This document shows, piece after piece, positions 58,377-64,000 of a DNA stretch of 64,000 nucleotides (position 1 is its first letter; every line of letters begins with the position of its first letter). The DNA is taken from positions 124,001 through 188,000 of the forward strand of contig JADJFE010000032.1 in the NCBI GenBank assembly GCA_016708725.1, in the 5' to 3' direction. Origin of the DNA: Candidatus Aalborgicola bjergmarkensis. Its GTDB lineage: Bacteria > Pseudomonadota > Gammaproteobacteria > Burkholderiales > Burkholderiaceae_C. The notes beneath the pieces are model-generated. The model was not told where the DNA came from, did no database searches, and saw only the letters and a list, made by a program, of their open reading frames with translations. A program made the position numbers and the translations under genes.

Positions 58377-59294
58377 ATGTTTCGCCCTCTCTCGTACTTC
58401 TTCACGCTCATTTTGACGCTCTTCCTGGCTGCCACGTTACAAGCCCAAACCCCTGACACCAAGGCCAGCACGCCGCCAGACGTGGGTTTTGCCATCATCA
58501 AAACCTCGCAGGTTGCGGTGGCGCAAGCGCTGCTGGTGCCGGGCGGCAACATCACCCAGCAGGTGGACTCCAACTTCTCCGCTTTTCTGATCAAGCACCA
58601 CAACGACTACCTGCTGTTCGACACCGGCATGGGCAAGCAGATCGACGGTCAATACCAGCAGGGCATGCCCATGTGGTGGCGGCCTTTTTTCAAGTATGAC
58701 AAGCCCGTTGTCAGTGCGCGTGAGCAATTGGATAAGGCAGGCATACCTCCTTTGAAACGCGTGATCCTGAGCCACAGCCACTGGGACCATGCCGGCGGAG
58801 TACTGGACTTCCCGCAAGCACAGGTGAGCGTTGCTGCGGCAGAGTTGGCGCTGATAAACAACCCGAGCAGGGGCCCTGGAGGCACATGGGAGTCGCAAAT
58901 CAGTGCGACCACCATTGCGTGGGAGACTCTGGCGTTCCAGCCAGTCCCTTTCAAGGGCTATCCGGAAAGCCTGGACTTGTATCAGGATGGCAAAGTCGTG
59001 CTGGTGCCCATGCCCGGTCACACTCCGGGATCGGTGGGTCTCTTTGTAACCACGGATTCAGGAAAGGTGTATTTCTTTATTGGCGATGTGGCCTGGACCG
59101 TGGCGGCCCTGCAGCAGGGCAAACCTAAGTTCTGGGTGGCCGGTAAATTGGTCGATGGCGACGCGCAGCAGACGCAGAGCAGCCTCGAGAAAGTGCAAGC
59201 GCTGATGCAGGCCGAGCCGGACTTGGTCGTGGTTCCGGCACACGACAGCGCGGTGCAGGGCGCGTTGGGCTACTTCCCCACTTGGGTTAAATGA
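58377..59294 (+). CDS. Exported metallo-beta-lactamase-fold hydrolase
   Basis: 305 residues from MFRPLSYFFTLILTLFLAAT, a signal peptide ending near LQAQ. The zinc motif HSHWDHAGG is at ~133-140, with FDTGMG before and MPGHTPGS, FIGDVAWT and VPAHDSA after, all hallmarks of the quorum-quenching/lactonase-like MBL branch. ATG 58377 is preferred; the frame is open upstream but without conserved residues. Substrate unknown. Its place after promoter 2 suggests possible membership of the sigma regulon. Confidence 0.85.
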   Translation: MFRPLSYFFTLILTLFLAATLQAQTPDTKASTPPDVGFAIIKTSQVAVAQALLVPGGNITQQVDSNFSAFLIKHHNDYLLFDTGMGKQIDGQYQQGMPMWWRPFFKYDKPVVSAREQLDKAGIPPLKRVILSHSHWDHAGGVLDFPQAQVSVAAAELALINNPSRGPGGTWESQISATTIAWETLAFQPVPFKGYPESLDLYQDGKVVLVPMPGHTPGSVGLFVTTDSGKVYFFIGDVAWTVAALQQGKPKFWVAGKLVDGDAQQTQSSLEKVQALMQAEPDLVVVPAHDSAVQGALGYFPTWVK

Positions 59295-59515
59295 TGCGAC
59301 GACGGTGTTGCCCCCTGCGATGTATCGCTTTCCGAAGCCCAACGCGCGCCAGAGGCTGTTTGCCCCCACCGGTCGCGCAACCAGCGACGCAATGCGTCTA
59401 TCGCCCCGCCCTTTGTCGAAGTCGCTGTCATAGCGTTTTGAGCGTGCTGCAGTACCGCGTGGCGTGTGCGGGCACCGGGCTGTAATTCGGCATCGGGCAT
59501 GTGCCGGAGCGCCTG
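59295..59515. other. Gap with possible gene remnant on minus strand
   Basis: No complete gene. On the minus strand a frame reads RQALRHMPDAELQPGARTRH, AVLQHAQNAMTATSTKGGAI and DALRRWLRDRWGQTASGARW, which looks coding-like (possibly an anti-sigma or small inner-membrane protein fragment) but is not assignable. It is cut on one side by the GGDEF-EAL fragment. Confidence 0.3.
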
Positions 59516-59972
59516 GCGGATAGACTCCGCCTTGCACCGGGCCAAGGCCCAGGGTCGCGGGGGATTGCGGTTTTTCTCGCCCGAACTGAGCATCCGCGCC
59601 AAATTGCGCCTGTCGATGGAAGTGGCCCTGCGCCGTGCCCTCGACCAGGGGGACTTGCTCCTGCATTACCAGCCGCAGGTGGACCTGGCCAGCGGCCAGC
59701 TGGTGGGGCTGGAAGCACTGGTGCATGACGCGCAACAGTGGCAAGGCCACCATTGTGCGGGCCGTGATTGCCATGGGGCACAGCCTGGGACTGGAGGTGA
59801 TTGCCGAAGGCGTTGAAGAGTTGTCCCAGGCACGCCAATTGCGCACGTTGACATGCGATGTGATCCAGGGCTATCTGGTCAGTCGCCCCCTGCCCATCCA
59901 TGACATCACCGAGCTGCTGGACAACTTCACACCTTTGGATACGTCGGAAGATAGCCGTTTTGGCGCACTTTA
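59516..59972 (+). pseudogene. Rearranged fragment of the GGDEF-EAL gene
   Basis: Copies two pieces of the gene at 47284-49890: LHRAKAQGRGGLRFFSPELS through QPQVDLASGQLVGLEALV, then, after a deletion of roughly 430 bp, RNSGKATIVRAVIAMGHSLG through LLDNFTPLDTSEDSRFGAL. The junction (GCATGACGCGCAACAGTGG) changes the frame. The catalytic EAL centre is lost. Not functional. Confidence 0.8.
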
Positions 59973-59984
59973 GCGCATCCGCTC

Positions 59985-60178
59985 CTGATATAAGAGCTGC
60001 CCCCGCTCATCCTGCGGGGCTTACAGCCCGATTTGCCATGCAAAAACACCCGAAAACGGCCAGTTTTGCCCTCTGTGGCGGCTGCTGGCGGCGCTTTGAG
60101 CTGTTTTTAGCTGTTTTGAGGGGGAAAATTCAAGGCAAATCGGGCTGTACGCCTTATGTATCAAGCGGGTGACGCTAT
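59985..60178. repeat. Hairpin (MITE-like) repeat, diverged copy
   Basis: AGAGCTGCCCCCGCTCATCC, CAGCCCGATTTGCC, CACCCGAAAACGGCC on one arm and GGCAAATCGGGCTGTACGCC, ATCAAGCGGGTGACGCTATG on the other. It contains a different central segment (GTGGCGGCTGCTGGCGGCGC). Confidence 0.65.
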
Positions 60179-60179
60179 G

Positions 60180-60335
60180 TTTTTTTCTGAGGTGGATAGC
60201 GGTGGCTGCCACATGGCGGTCACCCGGATCGGGAAGATTGATCGACGGAATCAGGTGCTCAAACCCGGTGACAAGACTGTCCCGAACATGGGCGTTCATC
60301 AACTGACGCGTCCGGTTCAACTGGTCTTGGGTCAA
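60180..60335 (-). pseudogene. PIN-domain toxin, C-terminal fragment
   Basis: On the minus strand: LNRTRQLMNAHVRDSLVTGF, EHLIPSINLPDPGDRHVAAT and AIHLRKK. DPGDRHVAATAI is the conserved D-x-x-D/H segment near the third acidic site of PIN ribonucleases. The domain is then cut by the hairpin repeat at 60178, and the 5' part is absent. The XRE antitoxin gene 60332-60679 precedes it and ends within its start region. Confidence 0.6.
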
Positions 60336-60679
60336 AGGGGTCTGACCCCTTTAATTGCGGCCTTGCGCAGAGACGTTGCATCAACCCCCAGATGCTCAAT
60401 CACCACCGGTGGCCGGTTCGGAAACTGGGCTACAAGTTCCAGTTTTCCACCCATGCTCTCCACATAATGTCGCAATGTTGATGGCAACATGTCGCTGCGC
60501 TTTTCCAGTCGAGAGATGGTGTCCTGCCTAACGCCCAAGGTGGCAGCCAACTGCTCCTGTGTTTGCTGTGCGGCTTGACGCAAGTCTTTCAACGTTGCCA
60601 GTTTCATCGCACGAGCATCAATCCGCTGCTGCCGCTCTTTCGGCAGGGTCGCCATCACATCATCGAGTTTTCTTGCCAT
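60332..60679 (-). CDS. XRE family antitoxin (helix-turn-helix)
   Basis: 115 residues from MARKLDDVMATLPKERQQRI. The HTH is TQEQLAATLGVRQDTISRLE. It pairs with the RelE-like gene one base upstream (60681-61124), as in HigB2/A2-type modules. The natural C-terminus is probably near KLELVAQFPNRPPVVIEHLG; the last residues are encoded in the palindrome-containing repeat. Confidence 0.8.
   Translation of the reverse strand: MARKLDDVMATLPKERQQRIDARAMKLATLKDLRQAAQQTQEQLAATLGVRQDTISRLEKRSDMLPSTLRHYVESMGGKLELVAQFPNRPPVVIEHLGVDATSLRKAAIKGVRPL
60334..60352. repeat. Palindrome AAAGGGGTC-T-GACCCCTTT
   Basis: Perfect 9-bp arms with one central base, related to the palindrome at 49957-49979. It overlaps the last codons of the XRE antitoxin gene, replacing its original 3' end. 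Confidence 0.55.
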
Positions 60680-60680
60680 G

Positions 60681-61124
60681 TTAGGACTCCTTGCCTTGTT
60701 GGCTCAAAGAAACTAAATGTTCCTCATATCGCTCATCGGCCACGGTAATCAACCGTTTGTAAAACCGTCGCTGGTCTGCGCCACCTTTGTCACCCCCGAC
60801 CAGCAGGATCGCCTGGCGATGGGGGTCAAATGCAAACGCAACTCGCCAGACCTGAGCATCCCAAGCAAACCGCAGTTCTTTCAGTGCATCGAGCACCTCG
60901 TCAGCCGACGCATCACAGCTATCCCACAGTGGTGGCCCGCGCGGCGGGGTGATGCGTGGAGGTTGAGAGTCCACGCCGATGTGTTCCAGGAATACTCGGG
61001 GTGACGCGGGTTGTAGAGCTTGGGCTTGGCACCAGGGCGCGTACCCGCATGTGAATGCGAGCGCTATTGCGCGGGTGGTGCGACGGCGGACATGGTGCCG
61101 TACCAGTGTGCGTTGGATGTCCAA
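60681..61124 (-). CDS. RelE/ParE superfamily toxin, N-terminus replaced
   Basis: The C-terminal part is typical of phage-derived Gp49-like/HigB2 toxins: KELRFAWDAQVWRVAFAFDP, RRQAILLVGGDKGG-like HRQAILLVGGDKGGADQRRF and YKRLITVADERYEEHL. The preceding ~70 residues do not resemble the family; the usual N-terminal half with the first helices is missing or altered after a rearrangement near EVLDALKE. The true start is therefore uncertain. The antitoxin start is one base after its stop. Confidence 0.65.
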   Translation of the reverse strand: MDIQRTLVRHHVRRRTTRAIALAFTCGYAPWCQAQALQPASPRVFLEHIGVDSQPPRITPPRGPPLWDSCDASADEVLDALKELRFAWDAQVWRVAFAFDPHRQAILLVGGDKGGADQRRFYKRLITVADERYEEHLVSLSQQGKES

Positions 61125-61126
61125 TA

Positions 61127-61149
61127 ATACTGTTTTTTATACACAGTAT
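61127..61149. promoter_or_regulatory. LexA-like inverted repeat ATACTGT-N9-ACAGTAT
   Basis: Seven-base arms, 9-nt centre (LexA sites in many bacteria have CTGT-N8-ACAG, so this has one base too many). It lies just upstream of the RelE/XRE module on the minus strand, where a promoter/operator is expected. Confidence 0.3.
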
Positions 61150-61207
61150 ATTGCTGGGGTCTGCAACTGTCGTTTGGCTACGTTTTCGTGGTGTATGATC
61201 AAAAAAC

Positions 61208-61385
61208 ATAGCTGCTCCCGCTTGTCCCATAACGCATACAGCCCGATTTGCCTTTGATTTTGCCCTTCAAAACGGGTCAAGGCGACGCCAGCAACCGCCA
61301 TGAGGCATCAAAGCGGGCCGTTTCCGGGTGTTTTTACATGGCAAATCGGGCTGCAAGGCTTATGGAACATGCGGGAGCCGCTATT
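61208..61385. repeat. Hairpin (MITE-like) repeat, copy 3
   Basis: Nearly identical to the copies at 50035 and 51045, with the same 30-bp leader (TTTGGCTACGTTTTCGTGGT) as copy 1. It is followed by a shortened family C repeat (61402-61473). Confidence 0.75.
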
Positions 61386-61401
61386 AAAAAATGATACGCT
61401 A

Positions 61402-61473
61402 TGAAATAGGGCGGGCTTTCAGCCCTTTGGGAATTTTGTGACCTGCATACCTGGGGCGATGCCCCAGGGACTT
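61402..61473. repeat. Family C repeat, truncated copy 3
   Basis: ATAGGGCGGGCTTTCAGCCC and CCTGGGGCGATGCCCCAGG; the second half of the repeat is missing and is joined directly to the acyl-CoA dehydrogenase fragment. Confidence 0.6.
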
Positions 61474-61640
61474 CGCACGCCATGCTGGGCGCCACCACCT
61501 TGATCATGGCGATTTCCGATTGGGCGAACTTGTTGCCTGCCATGTCCATCATCCAGGCGGCTTTGAGCGTGAGCAAGCGCGCCATGTCGATCTTGCAGCG
61601 TGCCTCGGCAATGCGCTCCCTGGTGACCGTCTGCGCGGCT
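61474..61640 (-). pseudogene. Internal fragment of an acyl-CoA dehydrogenase gene
   Basis: Minus strand: VTRERIAEARCKIDMARLLT, KAAWMMDMAGNKFAQSEIAM and IKVVAPSMACEV, parallel to 50575-50745 but not identical, so a diverged paralogue or older copy. Both ends are abrupt. Confidence 0.7.
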
Positions 61641-61893
61641 GCTCCGCAAGGGCTCCTTGAACGGCTATTACGAGTGCGGTTTGTTGAAATTTTTCTTCAC
61701 CCATTGGGTGATCCTCCAAAACAGTGTTAACTCATTGTAATTATTGAATTTTCCGCTCTTTTTGAAGAGTCAACTGCGGTTTTTAGGTTGATGGCTGCGG
61801 CATGTAGCACAGCCGAAAAATATAAAGCAAGTGCACGAACCATTTGGATGATTTGCAGGCATAGAATCCTGATCGGGTTAGACCCCAATCATA
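61641..61893. other. Intergenic stretch without recognised gene
   Basis: AT-richer than its surroundings. It has a short palindrome TCACCCA-T-TGGGTGA at 61698-61712 and presumably the promoter of the downstream binding-protein gene, but I cannot point to convincing boxes. AAAAGGAG at about 61893-61900 would be a good ribosome site, now separated from the coding start by the omega-RNA-like sequence. Confidence 0.4.
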
Positions 61894-61909
61894 AAAGGAG
61901 ATCGATAGT
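61894..61909 (+). other. Putative guide segment of the orphan omega-RNA
   Basis: AAAGGAGATCGATAGT, the 16 bases directly 5' of the conserved boundary GTCAACTACCCC. It includes what looks like the ribosome site of the downstream gene. Guide status is inferred from family architecture. Confidence 0.4.
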
Positions 61910-62241
61910 GTCAACTACCCCGGCCTAAAGGCCGGAGCTTGGAGTCGAAAGACAACGAGCCAGGTTGAAGCAGACTAAGCGCATCGGATGCCTTAATCCG
62001 AGCTTCATTGCCGAGTAGAGCGGGCGCTACGTTAGTAACAGGTCGAAAAGACGCACCAGCAGATGCTTCCTCAGTCTGCTGCTCTGCAAGACTTGAGAAT
62101 CATGCAGACCAAAGGTAAAGGGTCGAAGGTCTTTGTCGCTACCGAAAGGTAGGAGCCGGTTACTGACATTGTCGAGGGGAGATTGAGCAATTGGCGAGGG
62201 ATACCACCCTATTGCTCAGCGTAATCAGGCCTTTACGGGCA
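61910..62241 (+). ncRNA. Orphan omega-RNA-like sequence without an adjacent iscB
   Basis: Matches the IscB omega-RNA (54998-55259, minus) in order: GTCAACTACCCCGGCCTAAA, GGCCGGAGCTTGGAGTC, GAGCCAGGTTGAAGCAG, GCTACGTTAGTAACAGGTCG, CATGCAGACCAAAGGTAAAG, GTCGCTACCGAAAGGTAGG, AGCCGGTTACTGACATTG, CGAGGGGAGATTG, CAGCGTAAT and GGCCTTTACGGGCA. Variable parts keep pairing: the hairpin is GCAATTGGCGAGGG...CCCTATTGC here and GGTCGCAAGACC there, and the first loop is expanded by about 35 nt with a GATGCCTTAATCC stem. This pattern (conserved core, covarying stem lengths) suggests a selected structured RNA. No nuclease gene follows. Confidence 0.8.
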
Positions 62242-62295
62242 GAGATTAACGGCCCAGCAGGTGAAAAGCCTGCACCTTATTTACTGGTGGCAAAA

Positions 62296-63528
62296 ATGGA
62301 CATGAATTTACGCAAACTTCTTCCCGGTGTGTGCTTGCAAGTCATACTGTCATTTTTCTGCCAGACGGTGTTGGCCGAAACCAGCCCGGGCAGCCTGCAA
62401 AAACCGGCAACGCTTCAATCGCCTGCGCTGGCAAATGCAGTCAATAATCAAATGCCAAAGGTTTCGGAAAAAACCAGAGTCGTGTTTTTGAACCCCGCGA
62501 CGCGGTCGGATTTTTGGTGGAATACCTGCACTAGCTTTATGCAGGCTGCGGCCAATGATCTGGGCGTTGAATTGAAGGTTTATTACGCCGACAGATCGGC
62601 TGCACTGATGCTCCAGCAAGCAGATGAAGCGTTGGCAGGCGCGGTAAAACCCCACTTTATCGTGATGCAAAACCTGAAGAAAACTGCGCCGCAGATTATT
62701 GAAAGGGCCGAAAAAAGCAATGTGAAAGCGCTGCTTTTCAATTCGGGCCTGGATGATGAAGAATCCCGGGTCTACGGCGCGCCCAGGGAGAAGTTTGCCA
62801 ACTGGATAGGCCAGATTCTGCCCGACGATGCCGGGGCGGGCTACAACCTCGCGAAAATTATTGTTAACGCTGCCAAGGAAAAAAAGCTGTCCGACACGGA
62901 CGGCAAGGTCGAAATGCTGGCGCTGGGCGGCACTATTTCAGATTCATCCGCCATCGAACGAAACAAGGGGCTGACGCGGTTTCTGCAAGAGCACAAAGCC
63001 GATGTAGTGCTCAACCGGGGGCAATCCCTTCCGGGGAACTGGGAAAGTGCCAAGGCCGCCAGCGTGTTCGAAGCCGCTTATCATGACTTCCCCAAAACCG
63101 CAGTGGTATGGAACGCCAACGACAACATGGCGATGGGGGTGCTTGGTAAAGCCAAAGAAAAATATTCCAAATCTCCCGGCAAAGACCTCATTGTGGGCGG
63201 AATTGACTGGAACCCGGAAAACCTGCAAGCCGTCAGGCAAGGGGAGATAACGGCCACCTTGGGCGGGCACTTCATGGAGGGTGCCTGGGTCATAGTGCTG
63301 CTCAATGATTATGCAAAAGGCGTTGATTTCCAGACCGAAGGGGTTTCACTGAAGTCGGAATTGGGTGCTATTTCAAAGGCCAATATTGACAAGTTCGAGC
63401 GCGCGCTGGGTGACAGATCCTTCGAGAAAATCGACAAAATTGATTTCTCGAAGTTCTCCAAAGCGTCCAACCCGGCGCTAAAAGCCTACAAGTTCAACCT
63501 TGACGCAATTCTGAGCCAATTAAAGTAG
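62296..63528 (+). CDS. Periplasmic substrate-binding protein (sugar-binding-like, type 1 fold)
   Basis: 410 residues from MDMNLRKLLPGVCLQVILSF, a signal peptide ending near VLAE. The mature part has the Peripla_BP_4 layout: VFLNPATRSDFWWNTCTSFM, AANDLGVELKVYYADRSAAL, PHFIVMQNLKKTAPQIIERA, VLNRGQSLPGNWESAKAASV, AVVWNANDNMAMGVLGKA and DLIVGGIDWNPENLQAVRQG. Open frame upstream overlaps the orphan omega-RNA and is not conserved; ATG 62296 is chosen. No permease or ATPase gene follows; instead a sensor kinase starts 45 bp downstream, as in LuxP/LuxQ- or TorT/TorS-like pairs, so it may be a sensory binding protein (inference). Confidence 0.85.
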   Translation: MDMNLRKLLPGVCLQVILSFFCQTVLAETSPGSLQKPATLQSPALANAVNNQMPKVSEKTRVVFLNPATRSDFWWNTCTSFMQAAANDLGVELKVYYADRSAALMLQQADEALAGAVKPHFIVMQNLKKTAPQIIERAEKSNVKALLFNSGLDDEESRVYGAPREKFANWIGQILPDDAGAGYNLAKIIVNAAKEKKLSDTDGKVEMLALGGTISDSSAIERNKGLTRFLQEHKADVVLNRGQSLPGNWESAKAASVFEAAYHDFPKTAVVWNANDNMAMGVLGKAKEKYSKSPGKDLIVGGIDWNPENLQAVRQGEITATLGGHFMEGAWVIVLLNDYAKGVDFQTEGVSLKSELGAISKANIDKFERALGDRSFEKIDKIDFSKFSKASNPALKAYKFNLDAILSQLK

Positions 63529-63573
63529 ATTAAAGTAGATTAAAGTAGATGATGTGAAAGTAGATGATGTGAA
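63521..63573 (+). repeat. Short tandem repeats between binding protein and kinase genes
   Basis: TAAAGTAGAT three times (63521-63550), overlapping AGTAGATGATGTGAA twice (63544-63573). The first unit contains the stop codon of the binding protein (TAG 63526-63528), and the last unit ends at the kinase ATG (63574). Confidence 0.8.
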
Positions 63574-64000
63574 ATGCGAGACCGGATGAGGTCGGTACGA
63601 ACAAAGCTCATCGTTTTATTCGTCGTGGTCATGACCTTGACGCTGGGGTCTTTTGGCGTTTACGCGCAGTTTCGACTATTAAACGAACTCGAAACACGTT
63701 TCGCCCAGATGAAGGAAGGCACCGTTTCGCGTTTGAAGATTAATCTTCCGGTGCCTTTGTTTAACTTTGACCTGGAAAACATAGAGCAAATTATCAGATC
63801 GGAAATGCCGCCTCTTGAAGTGCGTGCTATTTACGTTCTCAGCAGCCAGGACAGAGTCATGGCGGGCATTTTGCGCGGTCAAGACAATGCGCTGCGGCCC
63901 TCAAAGGTCATGACTGAAGCACAGGGCGAGCCAATGTTCGCCGATATTTACCGCGTCAGTCCAACTACGGGAGTAGCGCCTTCAGGCCTGGCCGAAGGGC
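63574..64000 (+). CDS. Sensor histidine kinase or related membrane sensor, N-terminal part (runs off window)
   Basis: From MRDRMRSVRTKLIVLFVVVM, a membrane helix through TLGSFGVYA, then a periplasmic region (ELETRFAQMKEGTVSRLKIN, PVPLFNFDLENIEQIIRSEM, AIYVLSSQDRVMAGILRGQD) that resembles the input domain of the hybrid kinase at 44129. ATG 63586 (MRSVRTK) is an alternative start. No kinase core is visible within the window, so the class is inferred from the N-terminus and from the adjacent binding protein. It remains open at the window edge. Confidence 0.7.
   Translation, partial: MRDRMRSVRTKLIVLFVVVMTLTLGSFGVYAQFRLLNELETRFAQMKEGTVSRLKINLPVPLFNFDLENIEQIIRSEMPPLEVRAIYVLSSQDRVMAGILRGQDNALRPSKVMTEAQGEPMFADIYRVSPTTGVAPSGLAEG

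Noticed and set aside
62191..62295. N-terminal extension of the binding protein
   Set aside because: The extension is encoded by the omega-RNA-like sequence, has no conservation, and the signal peptide starts cleanly at ATG 62296.

Overview
This window looks like an accessory, repeat-rich region of a betaproteobacterial chromosome. I infer Burkholderiales, probably a sulfur-oxidising member of the Comamonadaceae. The basis is family-level: moderately high GC, soxC-soxD-like genes, giant RTX/DUF4347 surface proteins, and many intergenic inverted repeats of the 'ATAGCTG...CCGC...TTCCA' type. No rRNA or marker gene is present to prove the assignment, and I saw no tRNA, rRNA or CRISPR array.

Layout. 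1-4.2 kb: Rpn/DUF2887-type nuclease genes, both incomplete or broken, and an orphan copy of the C-terminal cassette of a giant adhesin. 4.2-6.9 kb (minus): an AAA ATPase with a nuclease-like C-terminus and an AraC regulator. 7.1-21.3 kb: giant adhesin 1 (DUF4347 N-terminus; cadherin, VCBS, strand-repeat, LVIVD and Ig-like arrays; RTX and DUF4214 C-terminus), split by single-base frameshifts. 21.5-24.1 kb: a DUF4143 ATPase, a UPF0175/DUF3368 pair (second gene frameshifted) and repeats. 24.2-41.7 kb: a TIGR03032 gene in apparent operon with giant adhesin 2, which is split by a 1.8-kb insertion sequence with a 9-bp target duplication and ends in a decayed C-terminal cassette. 41.9-43.5 kb: DUF433/DUF5615 and HigBA toxin-antitoxin modules. 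43.6-49.9 kb: a hypothetical gene, a hybrid sensor kinase (frameshifted) and a REC-REC-PAS-GGDEF-EAL protein. 49.9-51.7 kb: gene fragments and repeats. 51.7-53.6 kb (minus): soxC-soxD-like genes. 53.6-56.8 kb (minus): iscB, encoding an IS200/IS605-type RNA-guided nuclease, with its omega-RNA upstream; an IS4-family element has landed in the omega-RNA's terminal hairpin. 56.8-59.3 kb: an ECF sigma factor with two small membrane proteins and a metallo-beta-lactamase-fold protein. 59.3-61.7 kb: gene debris, a toxin-antitoxin remnant and repeats. 61.9-64 kb: a second, orphan omega-RNA-like sequence directly before a periplasmic binding protein gene and a sensor kinase that runs off the window.

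Themes. (1) Most notable is the IscB/omega-RNA system plus a second stand-alone omega-RNA about 7 kb away whose stems differ in length, a candidate trans-acting guide RNA. (2) Three copies of one adhesin C-terminal cassette (one orphan, one nearly intact, one decayed) suggest recombination or gene conversion between giant adhesin genes. (3) An ECF sigma operon and a nearby small-membrane-protein gene share a matching promoter (TGAAyC-17 nt-CCTCTA). (4) Many genes carry frameshifts, often in homopolymers; this may be real decay or residual sequencing error, and raw reads are needed to separate the two.
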